The notes under the pieces were generated by a model. That model was not told the DNA's origin. It was given only the letters and a program-made list of their open reading frames with translations, and did no database searches. Below, piece by piece: positions 45,039 through 55,553 of a DNA stretch of 64,000 nucleotides (positions within the stretch are counted from its first letter, which is position 1; each line of letters opens with the position of its first letter). The stretch is from Dermanyssus gallinae (lineage: Eukaryota > Arthropoda > Arachnida > Mesostigmata > Dermanyssidae). Both the position numbers and the translations under genes were made by a program. The stretch is from contig QVRM01006427.1 in assembly GCA_003439945.1 (NCBI GenBank), positions 62,001 through 126,000 on the forward strand, given 5' to 3'.

Positions 45039-45810
45039 TGGTCATACCTCATCACGCCATTTTCTTTCGGAATTAAAATGTGAGCCGTTTTTTAGTTCTA
45101 ATTTAGTTATTGAAGTAAACGGTATCGGTATTTATTTTGAACAAATAAGCACGATACAGGATCGGTATTGGTGTTGCAAACCAACGCCAAGTCCTGCAAT
45201 TACATAACGACACCTTACACGGCACCTACAAACTAATCGTCTCATTCAATACTCTTGCAAACAACTTGCTACCGAGAAGGGGCAAAAATAAACCGTGCAA
45301 ATATAGGGAACGAGCAAGGTTAGGGAAGGTTCGAGAGGAAGTCGCATCAGCTCTGGCTGTATCTCCGCCTGAACGCGTCGTAGAGGTGACTCGCTGTAAA
45401 GGCTGCAACGCTGTCGCCAGCGTTTGCCGCCTAAACTGCATGTATGCATATCTTTCCGGCGACGCTGATTTCGATGCGATGCGCATGTTTTTACCCAAAG
45501 CCAGTCGCCTTTGTTTTTTTCTCTCTTCCTTAGAACCGTGTACGCCAAAAGACGCCACCAAGCGGCGCGATCGTTGTTGTCTATACGAGTCAAGCGCATG
45601 TAACATGCGCACGTCTAGCAGCATGAGCTAGCAGAGATAGCCATTTGCATAGCATTAAGTGGCCCGTCAGTCCGTCAATACAAAAAAGACACGTCACTCG
45701 GCCAACCATTTGCATAGACCGACTATCACGCAAGGCTGTGGCGTGTTGGGAAGGCGCACGGAAGCCCGTGCGTCGTTCTGGCATTACACCACACCGTGCC
45801 GGGAGAGTCC
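44407..45810. other. intron sequence with a (TA)n array; nothing recognised
   Basis: A 32-bp TA array lies at 45,006-45,037. Overlapping frames of 117-132 codons on both strands at 45,226-45,631 show no domain. Confidence 0.5.
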
Positions 45811-45923
45811 ACAACAACAACAACAAAAACAACAACAACAACGACAACAACAGCGGCGGCAACTACAACAACTACAACAGCAGCAACAACAACAACTACA
45901 ACAACAACAACGAAGCTGCTGCT
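45811..45923. repeat. (CAA)n array
   Basis: About 110 bp of CAA units with CAG, CTA and CGA variants. It reads (UUG)n in the receptor transcript. Confidence 0.95.
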
Positions 45924-46344
45924 AGCATTATATTTTTGTTACATTACTTTTTGACATTTTTATTAACTAACCCAGCCTGCTACTAACGGCGCTCCTGTAA
46001 TCACGATTGAAGATGACATGGCTACATTCCGCATCTACGCGACGGGGGGCATCTATTATACTTCGGCCTTTAGCTCTCAACAGCAAACAGTGTTCGTTTT
46101 TACGCTGCAGCCAGACGTGTCGGTCGGATAGAGGGGGCAAATCATGAGGCTCCAAACTGCAGGAGACAGAGGCCCAGATGTAACGGACGCCTACCGCGTT
46201 GTAAGTGTTCCGTGACACATTCAGACGTCTCGTGCCAATATATAGAACACCTACAAAGTGATCGGTGTCCTGTATATCCGGGTCACTGTGCAGGATGTAC
46301 ACAGCACCTTCACCTGACCGTACGTTCTCTGGCAAGAAAACGAC

Positions 46345-46557
46345 CACAACCATCATACTAAAAGTAAAGTTTTCGGGCTGACCCTCAGCCAAGATTTAAC
46401 GTCTACGGAATTGTTTTTCACATTGCTTCATAGACGGACCCCAATAAATACAAATGTGCAACAGTGGGGCTCGAACCCGCGCACCTATGTGTCTCCTCTA
46501 GTTGCAAGGCGCAGACTTAAGCCACTACGCCACCGGGCTCGACACAACCATCATACT
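46345..46557 (-). mobile_element. SINE-B copy 2 with a 15-bp target-site duplication
   Basis: The element occupies 46,360-46,542. The perfect direct repeat cacaaccatcatact lies at 46,345-46,359 and 46,543-46,557. On the minus strand it starts TCGAGCCCGGTGGCGTAGTG (A box), has B box GGTTCGAGCCC, and ends in an ACTTTACTTTT-type tail. It is very close to the copy at 52.2 kb. Intact boxes and duplication point to recent insertion. Confidence 0.93.
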
Positions 46558-46920
46558 GCAAGTACTACTACTACTACTACTATGCCTGATACCAGGTAAT
46601 CCATCTGTCAGTCTTATAATATAGCTGCCTTTACTGGCAGTGCAAACAAACATATCAGCTAGGTGTGGAGCCGTCTGCGGATAGCGGCAGTCCGTAGGGA
46701 ATTTTAGTTACATTGCAGAATTGATCTGGCAGGACACCTGCTCCGTTAGAAACAGCGGGTCAGCAAGAGTGCTTGTGTTCTACAACGGTTAGAAGGCAGG
46801 CAGTGTATCGCCGTATCATGAGGTGGCAGCGACAAATTAAAGTGTGACAATCATTTGGCAAGAGGAACACAAGAAGAGCGACGCAGATAACCACACAACT
46901 GACGACGCTGGCTACGACAA

Positions 46921-47292
46921 TAAAAACAACAAAGATGACGACAACAACAACAACCAGAACGCCGACGACGATGATGACAACAACAACAACAATAACAAAA
47001 ACAAGAGCGACAAGTCCGACAACGGCAAGGAAACTAGCAACAATAAAAACCTCGCAAAGAATACAGCGACGACTATATTAATAGTGGCCGCGGTACAATG
47101 AGCAGCAACAACCGCAACAAACAACAACAACGAAAACAACAACGACAACAACAGCAAATAACAACAATATTAACACAGAAAGCAACAACAATTACAGCAA
47201 ACAACAACAATAACAGAGCAAGAAACAACAAATACAGCAAACAACAACAACAGCAAACAACAACAATAACCGCAAACAACAACACAACAACC
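46921..47292. repeat. (CAA)n-rich array 52 nt inside the intron after GPCR exon B
   Basis: Over 370 bp, most triplets are CAA, GAC, AAC or CAG on the plus strand. In the receptor transcript it is (UUG)n-rich and starts 52 nt after the exon B donor. Confidence 0.93.
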
Positions 47293-47343
47293 GCGCGATT
47301 TCCGCGGCCTCCGACGACCTCTGGCTCTCGCAAACTAACTCAC

Positions 47344-47615
47344 CAATGAAGGTCAATGGCAGAAGGTAGATGGTGAAGAAGAGAAACGCATAGTAGGCCT
47401 GCCGGAAGGGCTCATCAATGTTGATGATGCACGAAGTGCGCGTGATCACGCCGAGCTCCGAGGCCAGCGTGTCGGTGACGGCGCTGCTCAACGGATAGAG
47501 GAACGGCGCGGCCACGATGCAGGGTGCCAACCACACGACCAGCAGGATGCGTTTCGCACGACGCTTGGACTGCAACTGCATACGGCTCACGAGCGGGTCG
47601 CAGATGGCAAAATAG
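47344..47615 (-). CDS. GPCR exon 'B': ICL2, TM4, ECL2 and most of TM5
   Basis: The acceptor CCACAG ends at 47,616. The exon begins with the last base of an Arg codon, continuing the E-R-Y motif from exon A as YFAICDPL. TM4 follows (KRILLVVWLAPCIVAAPFLY) with the conserved Trp. Then ECL2 has the expected Cys in RTSCIINIDE, and TM5 reads YYAFLFFTIYLLPLTFIG with the conserved Pro. The donor is ATTG|GTGAGT at 47,344/47,343. The length of 272 nt is one base, 90 codons and one base, so phases match exon A upstream and demand a phase-1 exon downstream. Splice sites and motifs agree fully. Confidence 0.9.
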
Positions 47616-47922
47616 CTGTGGTTGGCCGAGTTTCCAGCAGGCCCAGGAACGCACCGCAACCGTGTGTGCGAGAGATAGAGAGACAAAACATGGAAGGAAC
47701 GAGACAGCGAGAGAGAGAGAGAGAGAGAGACAAATGGAGAAACAACACATAAACATTACAGTGAGAATTAATTGAGAACAATTCCGAGTCGGAACCACGG
47801 AGCACGGCAGCAACGGTATACTAGTAGCAGGCGTGTGAGAAGATGAAGACGAAGAAGTGGAAAATAAACGACAATACAAGTAACCGCAGGAATGCCGACC
47901 ATCAGCAGTAACTACAACAACA

Positions 47923-47924
<2 letters not shown>

Positions 47925-47960
<36 letters not shown>

Positions 47961-47962
47961 GA
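47925..47962. repeat. (ACT)n trinucleotide array
   Basis: About twelve ACT units in the GPCR intron. Confidence 0.95.
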
Positions 47963-48434
47963 CGACGCTATTAATACGAATAGTAACTACAACAATAAAT
48001 ATCATGAAATACAGCATTAGCAGCACCAGCAACAATAAATACAGGTGGATAATATGCACTACAATTGCTGCAAAAAGTTATATATATATATATATATATA
48101 TATAAACGTATAGTAAGAGCGTTATGTAATACTAAGCGGCACATCAATATCTGGGAACTTTAACCAAAGTATACATGCTGTAGTTGTACTGCGTTTACTA
48201 AACAAAGTCGGCAGTCAACGATGTTTGCTTGCGCCGGCTCTACCGGAGCCTGCAGAACAGAGGTTTGATAAGAAGGAGAAGGGCAACGGACCTAGGAACA
48301 GCTACAGCAGCAATGACAATAACGGCGGCAGCAACAACAACAAAATCAACATCAACAAATAACCAGAACAACCAGAACTTGTGACGCTAGTTATTGGCCA
48401 GTACGTTGAACCCTTCACTCCCCCCCCCCCCTCT

Positions 48435-48518
48435 ACTATGCGGCAACCTCCTGGACCCAGTGCCCCCCCCCCTCCTACTATGTGGCAACCCCCTAGACCC
48501 TATGCCCCCCCCCCCCCC
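48435..48518 (+). repeat. 42-bp tandem repeat, two units, Pro-rich in frame
   Basis: Units 48,435-48,476 and 48,477-48,518 read TMRQPPGPSAPPPP and TMWQPPRPYAPPPP in one frame, each ending in a C-run. The frame has no ATG start of its own. The period is a multiple of three, but coding is unproven. C-runs could form i-motif or quadruplex structures. Confidence 0.85.
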
Positions 48519-48900
48519 CAAGAACGTTCAATGCCAGACGCCGTGGAATGGCTCGTCGAGTAACGCCTAGTCTGCATTCTTAATCAATCAGTAGGAATAA
48601 CGGGCCAGACGGGTACCAATAAGGACAGCGTCGATAAAATGAGCTGCGACGATCCGATCGACTACCAGACCGAAGGTTCGCAAGTAATAACAGCAGCCCA
48701 TGTAAACCCTCCAGACTCTGAGCAAAGCGTCATAATTCCTTCGAGGTCGATGGACGAAAAGAGATGCCACATGCTTCTAGCAACATAATTCCGCCTTGAG
48801 TCGATGTGATGTTCATAGCAAAGTATTAATTAATTAACTATGATAAGGAGAAAGAGATGAGTTCTCTTATTGGTTGAGCCAATCCAACAAAGTTAATAGC

Positions 48901-48901
<1 letters not shown>

Positions 48902-48962
<61 letters not shown>
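48902..48962. repeat. (TA)n microsatellite, 61 bp
   Basis: Pure TA array. Confidence 0.97.
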
Positions 48963-48965
<3 letters not shown>

Positions 48966-49608
48966 CGTTTAAGTAACGCATATATAATTCATTAGAAACA
49001 TGTAGGTTTTATGAAGCCAAACATTTTTCCTTTCGCACAATTACTGAGGGGAGAACGCGCTCTAACCAATGACGCGGTTCGCGGAGAAGCAACGGCAACA
49101 ACTTCCGAGGGAAAATGCAAATATATACAGGCACAAACGAAAAGCTTAAAATAGGGAGCACGCTGATTTATAGTTGACCGTGTAGCATTTAGGAACATAC
49201 ATCACGCTCGTTTCCGTTCGAGTACAGCTCTCGTAGCAAAGTGGGATAGACTGCAAAACATTAGACGTATCGAGTGCCGAATTCTTCGGCGGGAGCTGAG
49301 GCGGACACTGCATGATTTTGGCTCAGTCCCAATTGAGCAGCCTGGGTGGGGTTTTCGCTGTTGTTGATGTTATTTTTGTTCATAATGTTGTCGGTAGGTC
49401 AGTGTCAGGCCAAATACACCAACTCATAAATATTGTTCTGCGAAGAAGTTTTCATGCATATTTGTGATAAGTCGGGCAAAAGGGGGGGCAGACGATAGAC
49501 CAGCAGTGCGATTCGTTATCAGGGGTCCTCTCTACGACGTCTCCGCTTTGAGGAGAGTTTTTGCAGTAGCTCCGTACTATACATTTATGCACCCGATGCG
49601 TAGAAAGC

Positions 49609-49609
<1 letters not shown>

Positions 49610-49667
<58 letters not shown>

Positions 49668-49741
49668 AGCTAAGTGTTATTTAAATTACAAGTGGCAAAT
49701 ATACTCCTCAAATGTTATACACTCTGCAACAGAACATGCTC

Positions 49742-49776
<35 letters not shown>
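49610..49776. repeat. two (TA)n microsatellites
   Basis: TA arrays at 49,610-49,664 and 49,745-49,776, separated by 80 bp of unique sequence. Confidence 0.97.
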
Positions 49777-49780
<4 letters not shown>

Positions 49781-50167
49781 ACAACATATTGCATTCAGTT
49801 TATAGGGCTTACCTGCGTCACAAAAAAAACGACATCCAAAGGCATCATACCCAAGCCTTTTATCCCCTTTTATTTTGATTTTTCTTTGTATTTTTACCGT
49901 CTTTTTTGTTTGGAAAGAGCCGGCGATTGTTCTATTAGGCCTTTAGATGCTCTTGCTAAGCTAACTAGAGCAGAATGACCACCAGGCCAATTATAAATAC
50001 ACATACATACTAAAAGTTCAAAAGCATATTATAAAAAAATACGGATCACTTTTCTGCAGCGTTCTGCAATACTTCTGAGCGCTTTCAATTGTGCGATACT
50101 AAGCGCGTTGAATTTCGCTTAGCGTATCAAGCTCGTGGTCATTCCTTTATATGTAAATACGAATATG
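49777..50167. other. AT-rich intron sequence, nothing recognised
   Basis: No repeat or frame is supported. Confidence 0.55.
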
Positions 50168-50283
50168 CTGTTGAAGTCCTTGTAGCAGCACAGTCGCTGA
50201 CTCTCAGCGATGTAGTACTTTCAATGAATTCGCGGGAATAGAATCAATCTCGCCCTGGTGGATGACAATCGGGCCAACGCCGC
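50168..50283 (-). mobile_element. SINE-A copy 5 (degenerate)
   Basis: Landmarks kept in plus orientation are GCAGCACAGTCGCTGACTCTCAGCG, split by small changes from the family GGCCATG...CGCTGAG block, then GATGACAA. The B-box region is lost. Its right edge abuts the (TA)n array at 50,284-50,311. It is the most decayed copy. Confidence 0.5.

Positions 50284-50311
<28 letters not shown>
50284..50311. repeat. (TA)n microsatellite
   Basis: TA array directly at the edge of SINE-A copy 5. Confidence 0.97.
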
Positions 50312-50315
<4 letters not shown>

Positions 50316-50744
50316 TCAAATCGGTATATAATAAGAAGCGAAGCTATGAACGCATAGGAAAGTAAGCTTTGTTGGTTGCTATTGTCATTGTTTGTGATTG
50401 TTGTTGATCTTCGTCTGTATTAACTGATAAACAGGCCATCGTAGGGACACTCAAAATACCATAGAATCGCGTAATGCGCTCAAGGCACGCAAACGTAATG
50501 TGTGTACAGTAGGTGCTGGCAATGCAGTTGCTACCACCTGCCTTCGATAACCTAACAGGCTGGCATTCTGCGGCGGTGGCAGTTTATGTCATTGTTTCTA
50601 TGAAAAGCTCGTCCTGACCGCCAAAACAAGCGCCGTTGTCAGATGAACCTGTACAGACAGGGCAAGTGGTGCTTTTCCGCTCTGTCTCTCGTGGGAAAGC
50701 GGTAGAGATATTACTATTATTGTATTCCTTTCAACATCATCACC

Positions 50745-50748
<4 letters not shown>

Positions 50749-50784
<36 letters not shown>

Positions 50785-51002
50785 AGAGATGGAGAGATTA
50801 AACCGTAACCCTTCTGGGGCTACTTCTAATTAAGCTTGTCTTGCCAGAAAAGCTATAAACAATGTTGTAACGCACCCATATTTAAGGCTTGTGATCCATT
50901 ATGCGATGCTAAATGATTGCCTAAACATGTTAATTTTGAAAATTGTAAGCTAAACAATGCGTAATTGAATGTAAATTGCAGTCTTATAAAATAACTACAG
51001 AC

Positions 51003-51050
<48 letters not shown>

Positions 51051-51104
51051 GCAGACATTTTAACTTTCATATATATATATATATATATACATAGCAGACA
51101 TTTC
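50749..51104. repeat. three (TA)n arrays, two inside a local duplication
   Basis: Arrays lie at 50,749-50,782, 51,008-51,047 and 51,069-51,089. The last two are bracketed by three copies of a CAGACATTT motif (about 50,999, 51,052 and 51,095). This suggests a tandem duplication of a unit holding the TA array. Confidence 0.85.
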
Positions 51105-52167
51105 CTATGCTCGATAACAAGACGCCAATGAGGCAATGTGTGACGATGTGTACCTTTCATCCGTCAGCCTACCTTGCATCTGGCACGTAGGACCTATCAG
51201 TATCAGACGTGCACAAATGCATTCGGTGGTAAGGCGTAACCGAACGAACCGACGCATGCCACCATGAGAGAGATAGATGCATGTCCCGGCATGCAATGCA
51301 ATCTTCTGGCGATACGCAACTCCAACGCTAAATCCGCCCAACGAGTCATTGCCAATTGTGGAAGGTGTACTACACGTACTCTTTTGCTGGTCAAGTTCTG
51401 GCCCTCCGTCTGGTCTGCTGTGCCGTGTTACTAACGGCCAACGGTTGCTCAGCGATCTCACAGACACCTGCCGATTTGCGTCTGGCCAGATAGAGTTGAC
51501 TGAGCTAACTGAGTTGGGTCGTTACGCGATGGAGCAAGTAATTAGTTCTGCGTTTAACTAGCTGGCGGCCACTGGCTTTTATCCGAAGTGGCTCGCATGT
51601 TAGCCGTCGTCGGGCTGTGATCGCCTGAGCCGGTTCGAGACCGTGGTCTTTCGGTCCTAACTTGCCAAGGGAAGGAGAGAGAGAGAGAGAAAGAGAAACT
51701 AATCGAACAAGCAAACGAGAGAACCAGAGAAAGAGAGAGAGAGAGAGAGAGTGGCGGAAAGATGAGGGGTACGTATGAGCTATCTGCGAATAGCCGGCGA
51801 TCTGCACGTCTGTACTCCTCTCCCAAGGGCGGTACGCCTCCAAGGGCGGGAACGGGGGTTCGGAAGTTCCGAAGCCGTTCTTCCGTATCTGATCGTTAAA
51901 AGATTGCTCCGCTCGTCGCGATGGTTGGTCCATGTTGTGGTGATCTCTCTGTCTCTACGAATTCTCGCACAAGCCTAGATCATCATAGACATAGACTGGA
52001 GTGATGCGCGCACGTCGTGTTAGATATAGATAAAGATAGAAGGATAGACAGACATACAGACAGCTACATATCTTCCTAATTATAAGAAGAGCAACAACTA
52101 CACGAAGAAGAGCCTTAATAGCAGTATTGGTCCGAAGTCTTGTCGATGTAGTAGTAGTAGTAGTAGT
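51105..52167. other. intron sequence, nothing recognised
   Basis: It contains (GA)n runs at 51,673-51,692 and 51,731-51,751. Frames of 94-142 codons on both strands have no domain. Confidence 0.5.
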
Positions 52168-52378
52168 AGTACAAGTGTCGAGCCCGGTGGCGTAGTGGTT
52201 TAAGTCTGCGCCTTGCAACCGGAGGAGACACTAGATAGGTGCGCGGGTTCGAGTCCCACCGTTGCACATTTGTATTTATGGGGGTCCGTCTATGAAGCAA
52301 TGTGAAAAACAGTTCCGTAGACGTTAAATCTTGGCTGAGGGTCAGCCCGAAAACTTTACTTTACTTTAGTACAAGTGT
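52168..52378 (+). mobile_element. SINE-B copy 3 with an 11-bp target-site duplication (best copy)
   Basis: The element occupies 52,179-52,367 (189 bp). AGTACAAGTGT is repeated exactly at 52,168-52,178 and 52,368-52,378. It begins CGAGCCCGGTGGCGTAGTGG (A box), has GGTTCGAGTCCC (B box) and a tRNA-like middle with CTTGCAACC. A unique body ends GAGGGTCAGCCCGAAAACTT, then CTTTA repeats. It inserted at the end of a (GTA)n tract. A 189-bp tRNA-headed element with a CTTTA tail is a classic SINE layout. Confidence 0.95.
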
Positions 52379-52537
52379 AGTATTGATGTCGCAGCTGTTG
52401 AAGAAGAAGCAGCGGTTGCGCTAGTAATTTCCTTATTTCAGTCCGTATCGGTCGGTCAGCATGTTTGTCGGCCATGCGGTGTCTATGTGGCTACTCGGCA
52501 GCGCAGCGGATATATTTGACAGGAGTGTCATTACATT

Positions 52538-52577
52538 TTACAGATAAACTGCATTACAGAGTGCAGTTTATCTGTAA
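52538..52577. repeat. perfect inverted repeat, 16-bp arms, 8-nt loop
   Basis: TTACAGATAAACTGCA at 52,538-52,553 and its exact complement at 52,562-52,577 enclose the loop ttacagag. In the receptor intron RNA it would form a 16-bp hairpin. No target duplication or element body was recognised around it. Confidence 0.95.
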
Positions 52578-52833
52578 TTCTATATGAAAAATGTGGTCAT
52601 CTGTAGGCAAGGTTTTTTTATCTTCATATTTCGCTGGCTGTAGAAAAGTGTTGTTTAGCAAGCCCAATTTGCCATTTCGTGTCGCGGTCTCAGCAAACTA
52701 CGTCTGAAGCTGCGCAAGCTGACGGCTCTAGCGGTCATAGCACATATGTATATAGCAAATGTTGCTATATGTCTCATTTCAGAGGTTTACGGTATTATTA
52801 CATCCAGTTTCACATGGTCTAAAAATAAGTGAA

Positions 52834-52864
<31 letters not shown>

Positions 52865-54059
52865 GGGTAACACATAACCGATACACCGGTCACCCGTCAA
52901 GTGGCCTCACGTCATGCATATGCAAAGAATTCGCGCCGATTTACGATACAACCATTTTTGTGTATCGGATGGCGCCCTTCAAACCAAGGCGTTTTGTGGT
53001 CTGTTTTATTTCCCTACCGTCGCTCTGCTGCTGCGTCTTCAGCATTTGCATTCAAGAGTCTTCGAGGAATGAGGCCTTTATATATCGAACTGAGCACTTC
53101 GCGGTGCGCTTCCCCAGCAGCTTAAGCTCCCCGCACCCTCCCCCCCCCCCCCGATACAGGCATGGAGGCACCACACAGAAACGTAAAACCGCGCACCAAT
53201 CCAGATTCGCGTACACGTTATCGACGGAGACAGTGCCCGAATGTACTCACAGATTCGATCAGCCACATACACAGGCACGCGCGGTCGCAGACGGTCGTAC
53301 AGCACCAATCGCTGCCCATTGCCGGGTGGGTCTTATCGGGCGTACCCTCAGGCATGCATCTCTCTCTCTATCTATCTCTATCTATCTCACTGCATTCTTC
53401 GCGTTTTCTCATCCTCTTTTGTCCTTCACGTGTTATGTACTTGGCCCTCCCTCGACATTTCTCATCTTGTGACAATCGGCGTTGTCGTCGTCGTCGTCGT
53501 CGTCGTTGCAAAGAAATGTATAGCCTTCGGTGAAAGGCGTATATCGAGGCGTGCATAGATATGCACGAATGCACGTACCCGCGTATCGATTACATACCGA
53601 AGCGATCCTAACGAGCGCCCCACAGTTGAATGGAGCGCCAATGGCCGGAGGAGTTGCTAGAGTTGCACGCCACCAGCCACGTCAGATTCTAGGTGGGGGT
53701 CATTCCGCCCGACAGCGATGACATGAACGGAGTGCCATCGCAAAATGCGCACACAACGCAAATGTTAAATGTGCTATAACAATTGTCATAGATCATCCGG
53801 GCCAAACCAGCGTCATTGCGTCTACGTCCACATATTCAATAGATGGCCGGCTATTTCAAGGGCTGAGTGAGCGGTGCTACGAATTGTGGCCCGAAAAAAA
53901 AGGAAGACCAATACGCGATACCCTTGTACGATTTCCTGTCGGCACAGCACAGCTAACACGTTGTATCTATCTATTTGCTTTTTATCACTGTCTGTCTGCT
54001 TCTACGTACAAACCCCAGGCAGTGCGCGATCTATCCCGTGGATGCCTTTTCGTGTTCGT

Positions 54060-54061
<2 letters not shown>
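52578..54061. other. intron sequence, nothing recognised
   Basis: A 28-bp TA array lies at 52,837-52,864. GC-richer sequence at 52.9-53.6 kb has overlapping frames up to 170 codons, a C-run at 53,141-53,152 and a CGT run at 53,482-53,506. No domain is seen. Confidence 0.5.

Positions 54062-54105
<44 letters not shown>
54062..54105. repeat. (TA)n microsatellite
   Basis: A 44-bp TA array. Confidence 0.97.
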
Positions 54106-54107
<2 letters not shown>

Positions 54108-55447
54108 CAGGATCTTCCATGACCTTAAGTGCTTATTTTAAGGTTTGGTAGAACTTGGCAGAAAAATATTTTTTTTTAATAAGAGGAGGGGGCGGAAACG
54201 TCTTGTTTAGACCTGAGGATGAAATTTATAAAATATGTTGTTTTGCCTTTTTCTCCTACATAGTTGTGCAAAATTTACGTTTGCGGTAGAACCAGTCAAC
54301 GCATGAAGAAGCCTTAACATACCGGCGTGTTAGGCAGAAAATTCAACATTATCTGAATGATACCAGACGCAAGCTAGCGAAAGGCGAATAGCCAGGTTAT
54401 GGAAGGTCATAAGAAGTCGATGTATTGTTATGTCTTACGTTAAAGCTTTTGCGTGCAGAACCGTAAAATTTTACTATTACGAAAAAAAATTCAAGCTTAA
54501 ACGACTGTTATTTGCAATCGCAATTTTAGTGCCCATCATTTTCGTACCAAACTGATGGTGCGGTGTTACGTAGTTGCCGAGTAACTAGGCTTTTTCGACA
54601 GCCATATCCAAAGCGATAGCCTGCATACTTGCATAGGATGTACGAGAAAATTAGGTACATATTTTGAGGTTTGGTATTGGTAATACAACTCGGCAAGAAA
54701 ATATTTTTTCGCAATGAAAGGAGGGGTGGAAACGTAATTGCAAACGTTTACGGTTCCGACGATGAAAGCTTCAACGTAAAACATAAGAACAATGGCTGTC
54801 GAAACAAATATAAATATATACATTTCTAACTCGGCAAGCACTTGCAGGAGTTTTGGATAAGAGCATAGTCGATACTAGATTTTTGTAAGTCAGAAAACGA
54901 CGCCAATCATTTATTGTATCAAATACAAAGCCAAGACGACTCTAACTTTGAGTTAGTTCGCTATATACAAAATGGGCTTTAAACTAGCCAAAAAATAACC
55001 CTATTGCACGAAACGTTCGGTTTTGTTACAGTTAACGCCTCATAAATATCCACATCATCATTTTTTACGGTGCTACATTGTACCCTAGCTTGGAACCATT
55101 AGGTTTGCGCATTTTCACAAAATAATTCCCGCGCTAGTCCATAGAATCGTTCTTTGTGCTACTAGAGTTGCTTTCATTCTTAACAATGTAAGTGAATTGT
55201 TACCACTAAAAATGTCATACGTTCACGTACTGCTTGTGCACGCATATATATTCATCAGCAACAACAACAACGACAATATTAATTTAACACGTGCCTATTC
55301 ATATATCGTTGCATTCCACAATATACAAGATCATTATTCACATTTTTAAAATATGATGGTTACAAAGCATAAATATATAATATTCACAATGCACAGTAAT
55401 TAAACCATTGTACACCTCTCTATGTAATAAAGTTTGGTATAGAATAG
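54106..55447. other. AT-rich intron sequence with one diverged local repeat
   Basis: The phrase GGTTTGGTA...CTTGGCAGAAAAATATTTTTTT...GAGGAGGGG.GGAAACGT at 54,140-54,200 recurs with changes at 54,667-54,740. This suggests two copies of an unidentified element about 530 bp apart. No gene is recognised. Confidence 0.45.
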
Positions 55448-55513
55448 CAAACAACAACAACAAGCGCAGCAACAACAACAATAACAGCAACAACAACAAC
55501 AGCAACAACAACC
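55448..55513. repeat. (CAA)n array 40 nt inside the intron after GPCR exon A
   Basis: Mostly CAA with CAG and ATA units. It reads (UUG)n in the receptor transcript and begins 40 nt after the exon A donor. Confidence 0.95.
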
Positions 55514-55553
55514 GTGGTAGCATAGGCAGGAAAGACGGACAAGTGGTACCTAC

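Larger units (their letters stand above)
32969..47343 (-). other. GPCR intron region, 14.4 kb, probably hiding the ICL3 exon
   Basis: Exon B ends in phase 1 and exon C starts in phase 0, so at least one exon is missing between them, carrying the end of TM5 and ICL3. I could not identify it. The interval holds a LINE relic, a mariner relic, SINE-A copy 4, SINE-B copy 2, a 34-bp minisatellite and several CAA/CAG arrays. Confidence 0.7.
47616..55553 (-). other. GPCR intron, 7.9 kb, between exons A and B
   Basis: Exon A ends in phase 2 (CG|) and exon B supplies the third base of that Arg codon, so no exon is needed between them. The intron contains (GA)n at 47,709-47,731, an ACT array, many (TA)n arrays, SINE-A copy 5, SINE-B copy 3 and a perfect hairpin at 52.5 kb. 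Confidence 0.85.

Noticed and set aside
45590..45862. Leu-rich minus-strand frame resembling a signal peptide
   Set aside because: It has no ATG start, and the Leu run is the complement of a (CAA)n array.
47415..48059. 214-codon minus-strand frame with a poly-Val run
   Set aside because: It overlaps GPCR exon B in the wrong frame and translates an (ACT)n array; the exon frame has full receptor motifs and splice sites.
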